A stretch of 64,000 nucleotides of DNA, from contig CALGAW010000005.1 in NCBI GenBank assembly GCA_937959115.1, forward strand, positions 1 to 64,000, given 5' to 3'. The stretch is from an uncultured Saprospiraceae bacterium (GTDB lineage Bacteria; Bacteroidota; Bacteroidia; Chitinophagales; Saprospiraceae). The stretch's first letter is position 1. Each line of letters opens with the position of its first letter. Below the pieces are notes generated by a model, which saw only the letters and a program-made list of their open reading frames with translations, was not told the origin of the DNA and searched no databases. This document shows positions 17,178-26,040 of this stretch, one piece after another. The translations under genes were made by a program, and so were the position numbers.

Positions 17178-18935
17178 TTATAAGACGCCAGTTTGGACGT
17201 TCCAGAGACCAGCATAAATACTGTTGAGGTCCAGGAGTTCCTGGTGTTTGCCGGATTCAGCGATCTGTCCTTTGTCTAGGATGTAAATGCAGTCTGCTTG
17301 CCGTATTGTGGAAAGGCGATGTGCAATGACGATGGCTGTTTTTTCTGATGTCAGCTGCAGGAGGTTGCGCTGGATGGCTCGTTCGGTTTCGGTGTCTACT
17401 GCGCTTGTGGCTTCATCGAGGATTAGGATTGGTGCATCTTTTAGAATGGCACGTGCTAGGCTCAAGCGTTGGCGCTGTCCGCCTGAAAGCTTTATACCGC
17501 GTTCACCGACAATCGTTTGATAGCCTTGAGGTAAGGAACTGATGAACGTATGTAGTTCTGCTTTGACTGCAGCAGCAACCAGTGTTTCTTGTGTCGCAGT
17601 TTCATTGCTATAGGCGATGTTTTCTGCGATTGTACCATGGAAGAGGTAAACGTCTTGACTGACAAGTGCAATCTGACTTCTGATGTCCTTTTTTGTTACT
17701 GCTCTTAAGTCTTTTCCTTCTAGGAGTATTTTTCCACTGGTGACGTCGTATAGTCGGAGTAGGAGCTTGACTAGTGTTGTTTTTCCTGCGCCTGTGGTGC
17801 CAGCGAAGCCGATCATCTTCCCTGCGGGTATGTTGAAACTGATCCCGTTTAGAATTGGTGTGGCTTCAGAGTACTGGAAATGGACTTGATCAAACACTAT
17901 ATTTCCTTGAACGACACCAAGGGCAACAGGCTGTTCGGGATCGGGCAGATGACTTGGGGCATCCATCAGTCCAAAGACTCTTCTTGCGCTTGATCTGGCG
18001 CGTTCGAAGCTATCAAAGATTTGCCCTAGTCTGGTAATGGGCCAAAGTAGTCGCTGAATCATCATGGAGAAGAAGGTGAGTTCTCCAAGGGTTATTTTCC
18101 CGCTTCCATTTAATATCCAATAGGCGCCGAGTAGCATTGCGCCTGCCATCCCAAAGGCAATGAGCATTCTAATTAGCGGGACGAAGACTGCGGATAGTTT
18201 AATTGCATCAAAATTGACATCTTGGTAGTTGTCAGATGCTTTTTTGACACGGTTTAACTCAAACAACTCTGCTGTAAAGCTTTTGATGACTGCGATTCCA
18301 GAAATATTGTTTTCAAGGCGATTGCTTAGCTCTCCAACAGATTCTCTAATGTTTGTATAATGTGGTGCAATTTTTTTTTGATAGTAAAAGCTGCCAAACA
18401 AGATAAGTGGAATGGGCAGCATGCCGATCAATGCCATTTCCCAAGAGACGAGGCTGATGGTGATGGTCGCGAAGATAAATAATACAAGTAGCTGAATGAG
18501 GTCATTGAATCCAGTATTCAGAAATCGCTCGAGCTGGTTGATGTCGTCATTCATCATGGACATCAGGTTGCCAGTTCGCTCTTTTTCGAAGTAGGCGATT
18601 TCTCTTTGCTGTAGTTTGTTGTAGGTGTCTACTCTAAGGTCGTTTTGGACGCGTTGGGCGAGCCGCATGAAACTTAGTTGGTACATCCATTGGAATAAAC
18701 TTTCAAGTCCAAAGATGACAATTATGAGGATGCTACAGAAGATGGCAATTGTCCAATTGTCTGAGGTTTTGGTTAATTCTTGTATCCAATTTGGTGGTAA
18801 CCCGCTGACCGTGTCGATGATCCATCCGACCATAACGGGTGGCATGAGGTCTAGGATTTTGTTTAAAACGCTGGAGCTGGAGGCGTATGTCAGTTGGCCT
18901 CGGTATGATTTGAGGTACTGAAATAGTCTTGTCAT
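17178..18935 (-). CDS. MsbA-type ABC exporter (fused permease-ATPase)
   Basis: A 585-residue half-transporter that works as a homodimer in the inner membrane. Six transmembrane helices span about 1-310, including the family coupling segment QQREIAYFEKERTGNLMS. The nucleotide-binding domain has Walker A GTTGAGKTTL, Q-loop LVSQDVYLFHG, signature LSGGQRQRLSLARA, Walker B ILILDEATSA and the H-loop IAHRLST. Members export lipid A precursors, lipids or drugs; the substrate cannot be told. The frame is open to 18995, but a TACCTTTG -7 element at 18959-18966 would start the message near 18953, so the ATG at 18935 (MTRLFQYL) is preferred; ATG 18953 is the alternative. Confidence 0.88.
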   Translation of the reverse strand: MTRLFQYLKSYRGQLTYASSSSVLNKILDLMPPVMVGWIIDTVSGLPPNWIQELTKTSDNWTIAIFCSILIIVIFGLESLFQWMYQLSFMRLAQRVQNDLRVDTYNKLQQREIAYFEKERTGNLMSMMNDDINQLERFLNTGFNDLIQLLVLFIFATITISLVSWEMALIGMLPIPLILFGSFYYQKKIAPHYTNIRESVGELSNRLENNISGIAVIKSFTAELFELNRVKKASDNYQDVNFDAIKLSAVFVPLIRMLIAFGMAGAMLLGAYWILNGSGKITLGELTFFSMMIQRLLWPITRLGQIFDSFERARSSARRVFGLMDAPSHLPDPEQPVALGVVQGNIVFDQVHFQYSEATPILNGISFNIPAGKMIGFAGTTGAGKTTLVKLLLRLYDVTSGKILLEGKDLRAVTKKDIRSQIALVSQDVYLFHGTIAENIAYSNETATQETLVAAAVKAELHTFISSLPQGYQTIVGERGIKLSGGQRQRLSLARAILKDAPILILDEATSAVDTETERAIQRNLLQLTSEKTAIVIAHRLSTIRQADCIYILDKGQIAESGKHQELLDLNSIYAGLWNVQTGVL

Positions 18936-18958
18936 TGGATTTTTTATCGCCATTGGCC

Positions 18959-18966
18959 CAAAGGTA
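18959..18966 (-). promoter_or_regulatory. -7 element of the MsbA-type gene
   Basis: The complement reads TACCTTTG, a perfect TAnnTTTG, a few bases upstream of the possible start at 18953 and 23 nt from the preferred one at 18935. Confidence 0.5.
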
Positions 18967-18986
18967 AATGAAAAAAGGGAATAACG

Positions 18987-19000
18987 AATAATCAATTATC
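18987..19000. repeat. dispersed intergenic AT-rich 14-mer, copy 1
   Basis: AATAATCAATTATC occurs here, upstream of the ABC exporter, and again at 38721-38734 upstream of the GH3-like gene. Both copies sit among GAAT/ATTC-type units. It could be chance in AT-rich DNA. Confidence 0.3.
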
Positions 19001-19131
19001 GAATGTAGGAATAAAAAAGAATGAATATTGATTGAGGAACTACTGGTTTGCTTTACTCATTTTTTAGGTAAGATTAAGCACAGAAGACTTCCATCAGACA
19101 AAATTCTTTATTGGATATTCTTCTTTCCTTT

Positions 19132-20553
19132 TTAAAGCATCTTTTTCAAGTAGTCTCTCAGCGTAAAAGGGTCTGTTTTCTTTGGTTTGGCGGCGAAGGA
19201 GCCGTTTTTGTTGATGATAAAGAACTCGGGGACTGCTTTCACGTCATATTTTTTGATGATGGGTGATTCCATTCCTTGTTCTGCGAAAACGTTTATCATG
19301 TCTGCGATGCCACGACTGTTGACTTCTTCCTGGAATTTTTCGTAGGAGCGTTCTAGTGAAACGTTGATGAAGACTACGTCGTCATTGGTACTCCATGCCT
19401 TTAGCGTCTTGAGTGATTCGACTTTGTTGATGCATGGTTTACACCAGCTGGCCCAGAAGTTTATAATCACGATTTTTCCTGTATAGTCTGAAAGGAAGAT
19501 GCTATTCCCGTTTGCGTCCTTCATTTCTACTGCTGGAGCAGGCGCGCCAATAGCGTATGGTTTTTTGCTAAAGTAGGCATCCACTACCTTCAAGTAAAAT
19601 TCATTGTATGCCACTGTTCCAATAAAGGAATTGTAGGTAGGGAGTAGTTCATTGAAATTTGATTTTCTGAATCCTCGTTCTAGGATGTCCGCTTGGAAAA
19701 ATGCAAGTGGGATTCCATTTAAAAAACCTGCGGAGGTGTGGTATTGGCCAATATAGGGGTTGGTGTGCTCGCTTTTTTCTTTGTCGTGTTTGAAATTGAC
19801 AAATGCGATTAAAAAATCACGGTATTTCTTGTTTCCAAGTGCATCATGGTTGTTTAGGGATACATCATTCGTAAAATCAAAGAACGATTCTGGTATTTCA
19901 TGTAGATTTTGGTAGGAATGACCATAAACTAGCATTTTATAGGCCCAATCATAATCTATTTCGGCATCTAGATAATTGGAAAAAACAGTTGGTAACAAAC
20001 CATTTTTACCTTCATAATCTCGTTTGAATTTTTTCTTTCGTTCCCGAATATCTCCTACGTTTTTTGAAAAGTTTGTTAGACTTAATCGTTTCATTTTGTC
20101 TTCTAGTGCTTCATCTACACCGTAATAGACAATATTTTTTTTGATTTGCTTTCTTTTAAAGGGATCGCTTTCTTCTTGGAACATTTTTTTATACTCACTC
20201 CAGAATCGGTTGGCATAACCAGAGGAACCACTGAATTCTACCTTGTGTTTCATTAGGTTGGCATCGAATTCCAGATCAACATGTCCACCTGGATCAATGT
20301 AGAACGTAATTCTATTTCGCTGGTATTCGAGTTCTATCAATTGTGGGGTATTGATGTCTAGTTCGAAAGAAAACCTATTGCTTTCATTTACGGTGGTGAA
20401 TTCATCAACAAAGGTATTATCAAGGTACGTTCGGTCTATGTGAAGAATGACTTCTTTCGCCACACCATTTTTGATTGTTCCGGTAATGATGGTATTTGCT
20501 GCAAACAATTGCAAGCAAGAAAAAATTGCAGAGATAAGGATAACAAAGCGCAT
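19132..20553 (-). CDS. TlpA-like thioredoxin-fold protein with N-terminal extension
   Basis: A 473-residue exported protein. The signal peptide (1-19, ending FAANT) is followed by a beta-rich DUF4369-like segment and a helical middle region (about 110-325). A C-terminal thioredoxin fold (about 335-473) has the redox motif WASWCKPC and the cis-proline loop VKAVPEFFII. This architecture is common in Bacteroidota and is thought to act in the periplasm on disulfides, for example in cytochrome maturation or repair of exported proteins. The exact partner is unknown. It is flanked by its own intergenic spaces and is not clearly in an operon. Confidence 0.85.
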   Translation of the reverse strand: MRFVILISAIFSCLQLFAANTIITGTIKNGVAKEVILHIDRTYLDNTFVDEFTTVNESNRFSFELDINTPQLIELEYQRNRITFYIDPGGHVDLEFDANLMKHKVEFSGSSGYANRFWSEYKKMFQEESDPFKRKQIKKNIVYYGVDEALEDKMKRLSLTNFSKNVGDIRERKKKFKRDYEGKNGLLPTVFSNYLDAEIDYDWAYKMLVYGHSYQNLHEIPESFFDFTNDVSLNNHDALGNKKYRDFLIAFVNFKHDKEKSEHTNPYIGQYHTSAGFLNGIPLAFFQADILERGFRKSNFNELLPTYNSFIGTVAYNEFYLKVVDAYFSKKPYAIGAPAPAVEMKDANGNSIFLSDYTGKIVIINFWASWCKPCINKVESLKTLKAWSTNDDVVFINVSLERSYEKFQEEVNSRGIADMINVFAEQGMESPIIKKYDVKAVPEFFIINKNGSFAAKPKKTDPFTLRDYLKKML

Positions 20554-20678
20554 ACTAGAATATTATTCTTTTACTGAATGACGGGTTCTCAGAGATTAGT
20601 AAGGGCTTCAATGATAAAAATACTAATTTATTCTTTAATAAATCAAATGTGGTTCCAACTTTAACATCACATTAAAAA

Positions 20679-21755
20679 TTATAAATATTTATCCCCTTTT
20701 TCTTCTCTTATTTTCTTGGTAATGGCTTTTATTTCTTGTTCTTTAGACTTTGGGTAAATTAATAAAACGTCTTCCTCATCTACTACAATATAATCTTCCA
20801 TGTCTTTGATAATGACTAACTTATCTTTAGGAACCCTGATGAGACAATCCTTGGTGTCTAAGGTCATGACTTGGTTGCCACGAACTACATTTAGGTGTTC
20901 ATCTTTTTCTCCTTCTACATGTAAGGAATTCCAAGTGCCAAGGTCTGACCATCCAAATGATGAAGGGATGGTGTAAATGTTTTCAGCATTCTCCATGATT
21001 GCATAATCGATTGAAATGCTAGGAGTGTTGGGATAAACTTGATCCACAATTTCCTGTTCTTCAGGTGTATTGAGCTGATCTTTTATTTCGTCAAAGATGC
21101 GGTAGATTTCAGGAGTGTATTTGCTAAATGCTTCAATGATGTGATTGACATTCCAAATAAAAATTCCTGCATTCCATAAGTATTCTCCACTTTGTACAAA
21201 TTCTTTTGCTTTATCGAGATTCGGTTTTTCTGTAAATTTGATGACTTTGTGAATGCCGTTTTCTTCTGCTGGCTCAAAATTAATATACCCATATCCAGTG
21301 TCTGGTCGCGTTGGTTGTAGGCCAAGCGTTACTAGAGCATTGTGGTCTTTAGTGTATTCAACTGCTTGTTTGATATAATCGGCAAATTTCTCTTCTTGTA
21401 GAATGATATGGTCAGACGATGCGACAACAAAGCTCGCATTTGGGTTTATTGAGCGTAGCTTAAATGCGGTGTAGGCAATGCAGGGAGCGGTATTGTTTCG
21501 AGATGGCTCACAGAGGATTTGCTCATAGGTTAATTCTGGGAGGTGTTCTTTGACTTGATCTCTGTATATTTTGTTGGTTACAACATAAATATTCTCAACT
21601 GGACAAATTTTTAATGAGCGTTCGAAAGTCATACGGATGAGTGATTTTCCTGTGCCTAAAATGTCTAGGAATTGCTTTGGGCGGTGCTCTCTGCTTCCTG
21701 GCCAGAATCTACTTCCGATTCCTCCTGCCATAATTGCGACGTATGTATTGTTCAT
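20679..21755 (-). CDS. manC: mannose-1-phosphate guanylyltransferase
   Basis: A 358-residue cytosolic enzyme that makes GDP-mannose from mannose-1-phosphate and GTP. The N-terminal nucleotidyltransferase signature AGGIGSRFWPGSREHRPKQF is at 9-28, with Lys26 as the usual catalytic lysine. NNTAPCIAY, EKPNLDKAKEF and YLWNAGIFIWN follow. SIDYAIMENAENIY and FGWSDLGTW complete the type II family pattern. It lacks the C-terminal phosphomannose isomerase domain of the long bifunctional enzymes. GDP-mannose feeds surface glycans, GDP-fucose and similar sugars. Upstream (21776-21783, minus) TATTTTCG is a one-mismatch -7. Confidence 0.92.
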   Translation of the reverse strand: MNNTYVAIMAGGIGSRFWPGSREHRPKQFLDILGTGKSLIRMTFERSLKICPVENIYVVTNKIYRDQVKEHLPELTYEQILCEPSRNNTAPCIAYTAFKLRSINPNASFVVASSDHIILQEEKFADYIKQAVEYTKDHNALVTLGLQPTRPDTGYGYINFEPAEENGIHKVIKFTEKPNLDKAKEFVQSGEYLWNAGIFIWNVNHIIEAFSKYTPEIYRIFDEIKDQLNTPEEQEIVDQVYPNTPSISIDYAIMENAENIYTIPSSFGWSDLGTWNSLHVEGEKDEHLNVVRGNQVMTLDTKDCLIRVPKDKLVIIKDMEDYIVVDEEDVLLIYPKSKEQEIKAITKKIREEKGDKYL

Positions 21756-21835
21756 TAATTTCGTTTTAACTTGCTGCGAAAATAAGATAATTCTTGAGGT
21801 ATATTGATTATTGTATTAATTTCTTTAGCTCTTCT

Positions 21836-21865
21836 TTTGAAAATTTTGAGAATTTCTTATCTTTG
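21836..21865 (+). promoter_or_regulatory. rplY promoter (-33 TTTG, -7 TATCTTTG)
   Basis: TTTG at 21836-21839 and TATCTTTG at 21858-21865 are separated by 18 nt, the layout of the principal sigma factor promoters of Bacteroidota. The predicted message starts about 21871, leaving a leader of about 50 nt before the ATG at 21920. Confidence 0.7.
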
Positions 21866-21919
21866 CAAACTCTTTCATTCAAGGAGCCAATTTATATTAA
21901 GAATAGAAAATTAAAAATC

Positions 21920-22546
21920 ATGCAAACGGTAGCAATAGAAGGCCAATCAAGAGAAAGTTTTGGTAAAAAATATTCTAAAGCAGCAAGAAGAGAAGGCCAA
22001 GTGCCTTGTGTACTCTATGGCGGTGAAAAAAACGTTCATTTTTCTGCAGAGGAAAAAAGTTTCAAACACTTGATCTATACGCCCGACTTTAAGGTTGCGG
22101 AAATCAATGTTGCTGGAGCTTCTCACAAAGCAATTTTAAAGAATGTTCAGTTTCACCCTGTTACTGATCGTCTTATTCATATGGACTTTGTAGAATTAGT
22201 TCCAGGAAAGAAAGTTAAAGTTGATCTTCCTGTTGAATTAGTTGGAACGGCTATTGGTGCAAAGCTTGGTGGTGCGTTGATCATGAAAATGAGAAAACTT
22301 AAAGTTTCAACAACTCCAGAGCATTTAGTAGATTCAATTAAAGTAAATGTAGAAACATTGGAGCTAGGCGATTCTGTAAGAGTAAGAGATGTAGAGAAAG
22401 TGGAAGGAGTTGAAATCCTTAACGGTTTAAGCAATCCAATTGCATCTGTAGAAGTACCTAGAGCACTTAAGAGTGCTGAAGCAGCTGTAGAAGCAGCTAC
22501 TGATGAAGGTGCAGAAGCAGCAGAACCTGCAGCAGAAGAAAAATAG
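21920..22546 (+). CDS. rplY: 50S ribosomal protein L25 (CTC type)
   Basis: A 208-residue ribosomal protein that binds 5S rRNA. The L25 domain (about 1-95) starts with MQTVAIEGQSRESFGKK and has REGQVPCVLYGG and HPVTDRLIHMDF. The extra C-terminal TL5/CTC beta domain (about 98-185) follows, then an acidic, alanine-rich tail (EAAVEAATDEGAEAAEP). The ATG at 21920 gives this standard N-terminus; the longer open frame from 21794 would run across the promoter. A terminator separates it from pth, so the familiar rplY-pth pair may be only partly co-transcribed. Confidence 0.94.
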   Translation: MQTVAIEGQSRESFGKKYSKAARREGQVPCVLYGGEKNVHFSAEEKSFKHLIYTPDFKVAEINVAGASHKAILKNVQFHPVTDRLIHMDFVELVPGKKVKVDLPVELVGTAIGAKLGGALIMKMRKLKVSTTPEHLVDSIKVNVETLELGDSVRVRDVEKVEGVEILNGLSNPIASVEVPRALKSAEAAVEAATDEGAEAAEPAAEEK

Positions 22547-22570
22547 TAATAAATTATTATTAAAATATAA

Positions 22571-22603
22571 AAGAGGCGTGAAATCATTTACGTCTCTTTT
22601 TGT
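22571..22603 (+). terminator. Rho-independent terminator between rplY and pth
   Basis: AGAGGCGT (22572-22579) pairs with ACGTCTCT (22590-22597) with one G-U pair, loop of 10 nt, followed by five T. Read-through or a second promoter would be needed for pth. Confidence 0.7.
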
Positions 22604-22619
22604 ATTTAGATACCAGAGA

Positions 22620-23234
22620 ATGATAAAAAAGTTTCTTTCTATTTTCTTTCCTAAAAGTAAAGAGCCCGATCCTATGAAATACTTGATTGTTGGTCTTGGA
22701 AATGCTGGCGCCGAATACGATGACACGCGTCACAACGTTGGATTTGAGGTCGTTGATCATCTAGCAAGCCAGTTTGAGGTAACGTTTAAAGATGCGCGTC
22801 TTGGGTTCATTACCTCTTTTAAGCACAAGGGGAGAACATTCAACCTTGTAAAGCCAACGACCTATATGAATAGAAGTGGAAAGGCTGTGAATTATTGGAT
22901 GAAAGAACTCAACCTAAAGCCAGAGAACTTACTCGTGGTATTGGATGACCTCAATATAGACTTCGGCAAAGTCCGCCTCAAAGGAAAAGGAAAAGATGGT
23001 GGGCACAACGGTCTGAAGGATATCGATCAAGTACTTGGTAGTCAAAACTATTCTCGCTTGAGAGTTGGAATTGGCAATAAATTCGAAAAAGGAAGACAAG
23101 TTGATTATGTGCTTGGCAAATGGTCTTCTGATGAACGAAAATCCCTGCCTGAAATTATTAAACATTGTGCGGATGGAGTCTTGTCTTACGGTACTATAGG
23201 ACTAGCTCGTTCAATGAACAACGTCAACCGCTAA
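22620..23234 (+). CDS. pth: peptidyl-tRNA hydrolase
   Basis: A 204-residue cytosolic enzyme that cleaves peptidyl-tRNAs released from stalled ribosomes. It has YLIVGLGNAGAEYDDTRHNVGF with the catalytic His (described here as two adjacent motifs, GLGN and TRHNVGF), the substrate Asn in TYMNRSG, the catalytic Asp in VVLDDLNIDFG, and GGHNGLKDI. The start at 22620 gives a basic 18-residue extension before the core (MIKKFLSIFFPK), as in many Bacteroidota homologues; the ATG at 22674 would give the bare core. The ATG at 22503 is excluded because it overlaps rplY and the terminator. Confidence 0.93.
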   Translation: MIKKFLSIFFPKSKEPDPMKYLIVGLGNAGAEYDDTRHNVGFEVVDHLASQFEVTFKDARLGFITSFKHKGRTFNLVKPTTYMNRSGKAVNYWMKELNLKPENLLVVLDDLNIDFGKVRLKGKGKDGGHNGLKDIDQVLGSQNYSRLRVGIGNKFEKGRQVDYVLGKWSSDERKSLPEIIKHCADGVLSYGTIGLARSMNNVNR

Positions 23235-23386
23235 GATAAAACCATCAAGTATCATATAGTGTTAATTGCAATTGATAACTAACTTAAACTTCCGTTAAAG
23301 TTGCAAACATTGATTATTTATGAATAATTAGGTACAACTATTGATAATTTTGAAGTAAATTCCGACGTTTTTGCATGTCGGCATCC

Positions 23387-25183
23387 ATGAAAGTAAACAG
23401 AACAACATATAGACAATTTTTTCAACTGCTAATCATCCTTTGCTTTAGTGGCTTTTTGTTAATGTTTACTAGCTGTGCGAACCCTGGAAGGCCTACCGGT
23501 GGCCAAAAAGATAAAACGGCTCCTGGTGTTGATTCCACGAATTCTACTCCTTCCCCTTCCACCAATTTTAAGGATGACCGAGTTAAAATCACGTTTGACG
23601 AATGGGTCAAGCTTGATAATGTAAATAGCCAACTAGTGATCTCGCCCCCACTAAATGAAAACCCAGAGGTTAAGTTAAAGGGAAAAACAGTAGAGCTGAT
23701 CTTTCAGGATTCGTTAAGAGAAAACACAACCTACTCTATTTATTTAGGGAGTTCCGTCAAAGACATCACAGAAGGGAATGCTGCTAAGAATGTGAATATC
23801 ACGTTTTCTACTGGCCCATATTTGGATTCACTTGAAACCAGAGGAAATGTGATTGATGCGTTTACTGGGAAAAAGAAGGAAGACATGCTTGTTATGCTCT
23901 ATCCAGCAACAGCAAATGACTCTATTGTATTTAAAGAAAAACCCATATATCTTGCAAAAACGGAATCGAATGGTTCATTTAAGATTAAACATATAAAAGA
24001 AGGTGATTACAAGGTGTTTGCCCTTGAGGATAAAAATTTTAATTACCTGTATGATGATACAGAAACGATTGGATTTCTAAAGGAACCATTGACAATTAAT
24101 GACTCTACCTCCGCGAATATCAAACTTCTAGTATTTGTAGAAGACCAAAAAACAACGATAAAAGGAATTGCTAACAACCAATATGGGAAAACTAGAATTG
24201 CCTTTAACAAGCCCCCTGAAGATATAAACGTTGAAGTCTTAAAAGCCCCAGCAGAGTTGAATTATTACACCGAATTTGTGAAAGATTCTATTGTGTTTTG
24301 GTATGAAAATTCTGAAGAAGACATAAGTCTGCTCATAAAAGAGAAATCAACAATTATAGATACCGTTGAAGTGAAACCAGCTTCTATGTCTACCTTTTTA
24401 GAGAATAATAAAAGCAAGTTGGATTTTGACCGAGCTACTTCTCGGACCACAGGGAGTCCTACTGGAACGAAGGCAGGTCTGGGGAAAAAAGGAGCAAGCA
24501 ATCCTACAATCCCAGAAAGCAAGCTATTTGAAAAAGCAAGGCTTAAGGTGCTAAAGAAAAAACTAGTAGCGAACAAAACAGAATATTTGTATTTCACGTT
24601 TCCTTTAGAGGCACTTGATCTATCAAAAGTCATCGTACTTCAAGACTCTAGTGGACAGACAGTAAAACCAGAGATCCGCCTCTCAGATTCCTTGAAAAGA
24701 GCAATCGAGATAAAGCACAACTGGAAACCTGACGTTTCCTACTCTATGGTTTTTATGCCGGGTGCAATTTCTAGTTTCTATGGATTCAAAAATGACTCGT
24801 TAGTCCTAGAACTAATAGGTGTATCTACAGCTGATTATGGGTCGATCACTCTATTGGTGGATGGACTTTTTGCAGATAAAAGTTATTTTTTGTCTACTTT
24901 AAATGCACGTGAACAGGTAATATTTGAAACAGTAATAAGTGGTGTTGAGTCTTATAAAAAACGCCTAGAAAAGATAGAACCTGCAAGTGGATACAAAGTT
25001 AAAATCGTAGAAGATTCAAACAGAAATGGTAAATGGGATCCAGGCAGCTATTTTGAGAAAAGAGCTCCGGAACGTATCTTAATTCAACCACTACAAACGG
25101 TCAAGCCTAATTGGGAGGTGGAAGGAAAAATCAACTTTAGTGATAAGAAATCGGAAAAGCCCCAAAGTCTTAAAAAGGGATAA
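23387..25183 (+). CDS. Ig-like domain lipoprotein
   Basis: A 598-residue lipoprotein. The hydrophobic signal (about 10-28) ends in FTSCANPGRPTGG, the classic start of a Bacteroidota family with an SbsA-type Ig-like (Big_5) domain at about 45-145: DDRVKITFDEWVKLDN, then NTTYSIYLG and NVNITFSTG. The middle part has a carboxypeptidase-regulatory-like or Cna-B-like segment (GSFKIKHIKEGDYKVFALED) and the end repeats that pattern (YKVKIVEDSNRNGKWDPG). Function is unknown; a cell-surface or periplasmic structural role is inferred. An in-frame ATG at 23375 would add four residues; 23387 gives the more usual basic start. Confidence 0.8.
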   Translation: MKVNRTTYRQFFQLLIILCFSGFLLMFTSCANPGRPTGGQKDKTAPGVDSTNSTPSPSTNFKDDRVKITFDEWVKLDNVNSQLVISPPLNENPEVKLKGKTVELIFQDSLRENTTYSIYLGSSVKDITEGNAAKNVNITFSTGPYLDSLETRGNVIDAFTGKKKEDMLVMLYPATANDSIVFKEKPIYLAKTESNGSFKIKHIKEGDYKVFALEDKNFNYLYDDTETIGFLKEPLTINDSTSANIKLLVFVEDQKTTIKGIANNQYGKTRIAFNKPPEDINVEVLKAPAELNYYTEFVKDSIVFWYENSEEDISLLIKEKSTIIDTVEVKPASMSTFLENNKSKLDFDRATSRTTGSPTGTKAGLGKKGASNPTIPESKLFEKARLKVLKKKLVANKTEYLYFTFPLEALDLSKVIVLQDSSGQTVKPEIRLSDSLKRAIEIKHNWKPDVSYSMVFMPGAISSFYGFKNDSLVLELIGVSTADYGSITLLVDGLFADKSYFLSTLNAREQVIFETVISGVESYKKRLEKIEPASGYKVKIVEDSNRNGKWDPGSYFEKRAPERILIQPLQTVKPNWEVEGKINFSDKKSEKPQSLKKG

Positions 25184-25360
25184 CATCGATTACCACCTAA
25201 GCAGTTATTAACCAATCCTCTGTGGTTTATGTTTGTAGAAAGTCATGAATGAAAAAGTAAGAACGCAATTTTTTTGTATAGACTACTTTTTAAAAAATAA
25301 AAGTTATCGAATAATTTGCGGAAGCCTTTTTAACATATTTAAATATAAGTCAGCAAACAG

Positions 25361-25387
25361 GGTCATGTTTAGGCATGACCTTTTTTT
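25361..25387 (+). terminator. perfect-stem terminator, plus strand
   Basis: GGTCATG (25361-25367) and CATGACC (25374-25380) form a perfect 7-bp stem with loop TTTAGG, followed by seven T. It lies 178 nt after the Ig-like gene and just overlaps the 3' end of the convergent methyltransferase. It may end the Ig-like transcript or a short RNA from 25184-25360. Confidence 0.75.
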
Positions 25388-25937
25388 ATTTACAGACATA
25401 TACAAAAGCAGGAGGCAAATTTCTCATTTCCAGTTCAATATCCAATTGATTGAAAATTCTCTTATAACGCTTCTTAGGAATGAGGGAATAGTGAAACTGA
25501 ATGAAGCAACCCTTTTCAGAAAGGACAGATTTAGAGACTTTTAGAATACGGTCTCCTAGTTCTTCAGGCAACATGACAAAAGGGATTCCAGAAACCACAT
25601 AATCAACTTTTGTGTAGCCCATTTTATTTAAATACTGCACGAGGTGTTCGGCAGAATCATTGATAAGAGTGAGCCTAGGGTCAGAAATGTTTTCTTCTAG
25701 AATACCGCTGAGCGCAGGATCGATCTCAAAAGAAATGAGCTTTGTGTCTTCGCGCATTTGGCTTAAAATATGCTTCGTAATACTACCGTCACCAGCACCA
25801 AGCTCTACAATGATCTTTGCATCCTCAAATCGGATATTGCTTAACATCTTCTTACTGGTAAACTTGGAAGTCGGTGCAATCGTGCCTCTCGTTTTCATAT
25901 TCTTCACACCGCCAAGGAAATACTGCCATCTATTCAT
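25386..25937 (-). CDS. PmtA-like class I SAM methyltransferase
   Basis: A 183-residue methyltransferase close in pattern to phospholipid N-methyltransferases and the rRNA adenine dimethylase-like group. Features are GTIAPTSKFTSKKML, which leads into the SAM site, then IIVELGAGDGSITKHIL (motif I, about 40-56), ISFEIDPAL (motif II), DYVVSGIPFVML (motif IV) and FIQFHYSLIPKKRYKR. In PmtA enzymes the substrate is phosphatidylethanolamine. The sequence alone does not settle lipid versus rRNA. It probably acts at the membrane surface. A TAAATTTG element at 25969-25976 (minus) could be its -7. Confidence 0.75.
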   Translation of the reverse strand: MNRWQYFLGGVKNMKTRGTIAPTSKFTSKKMLSNIRFEDAKIIVELGAGDGSITKHILSQMREDTKLISFEIDPALSGILEENISDPRLTLINDSAEHLVQYLNKMGYTKVDYVVSGIPFVMLPEELGDRILKVSKSVLSEKGCFIQFHYSLIPKKRYKRIFNQLDIELEMRNLPPAFVYVCK

Positions 25938-25968
25938 ATCAAATCTCTCTGCTTGCTAGTTCTAACAT

Positions 25969-25976
25969 CAAATTTA
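25969..25976 (-). promoter_or_regulatory. candidate -7 element of the PmtA-like gene
   Basis: The complement reads TAAATTTG, matching TAnnTTTG, 32 nt upstream of the ATG. The region is AT-rich, so a chance match is possible. Confidence 0.35.
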
Positions 25977-26040
25977 AACAAAATATTGCGTGTTAAAAAA
26001 GCAGACTACAACTTTTCGACCAAATGTAGAAAAGTAGTGA

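Noticed and set aside
17046-17182. Short frame after the SPFH gene
   Set aside because: About 44 codons running through a terminator; no start context or domain.
21794-21919. N-terminal extension of rplY
   Set aside because: It would run across the -33/-7 promoter elements, so it cannot be part of the message.
25245-25544. Open frame of 99 codons on the plus strand overlapping the PmtA-like gene
   Set aside because: It runs through a perfect Rho-independent terminator and overlaps the real minus-strand gene; the product has no recognisable features.
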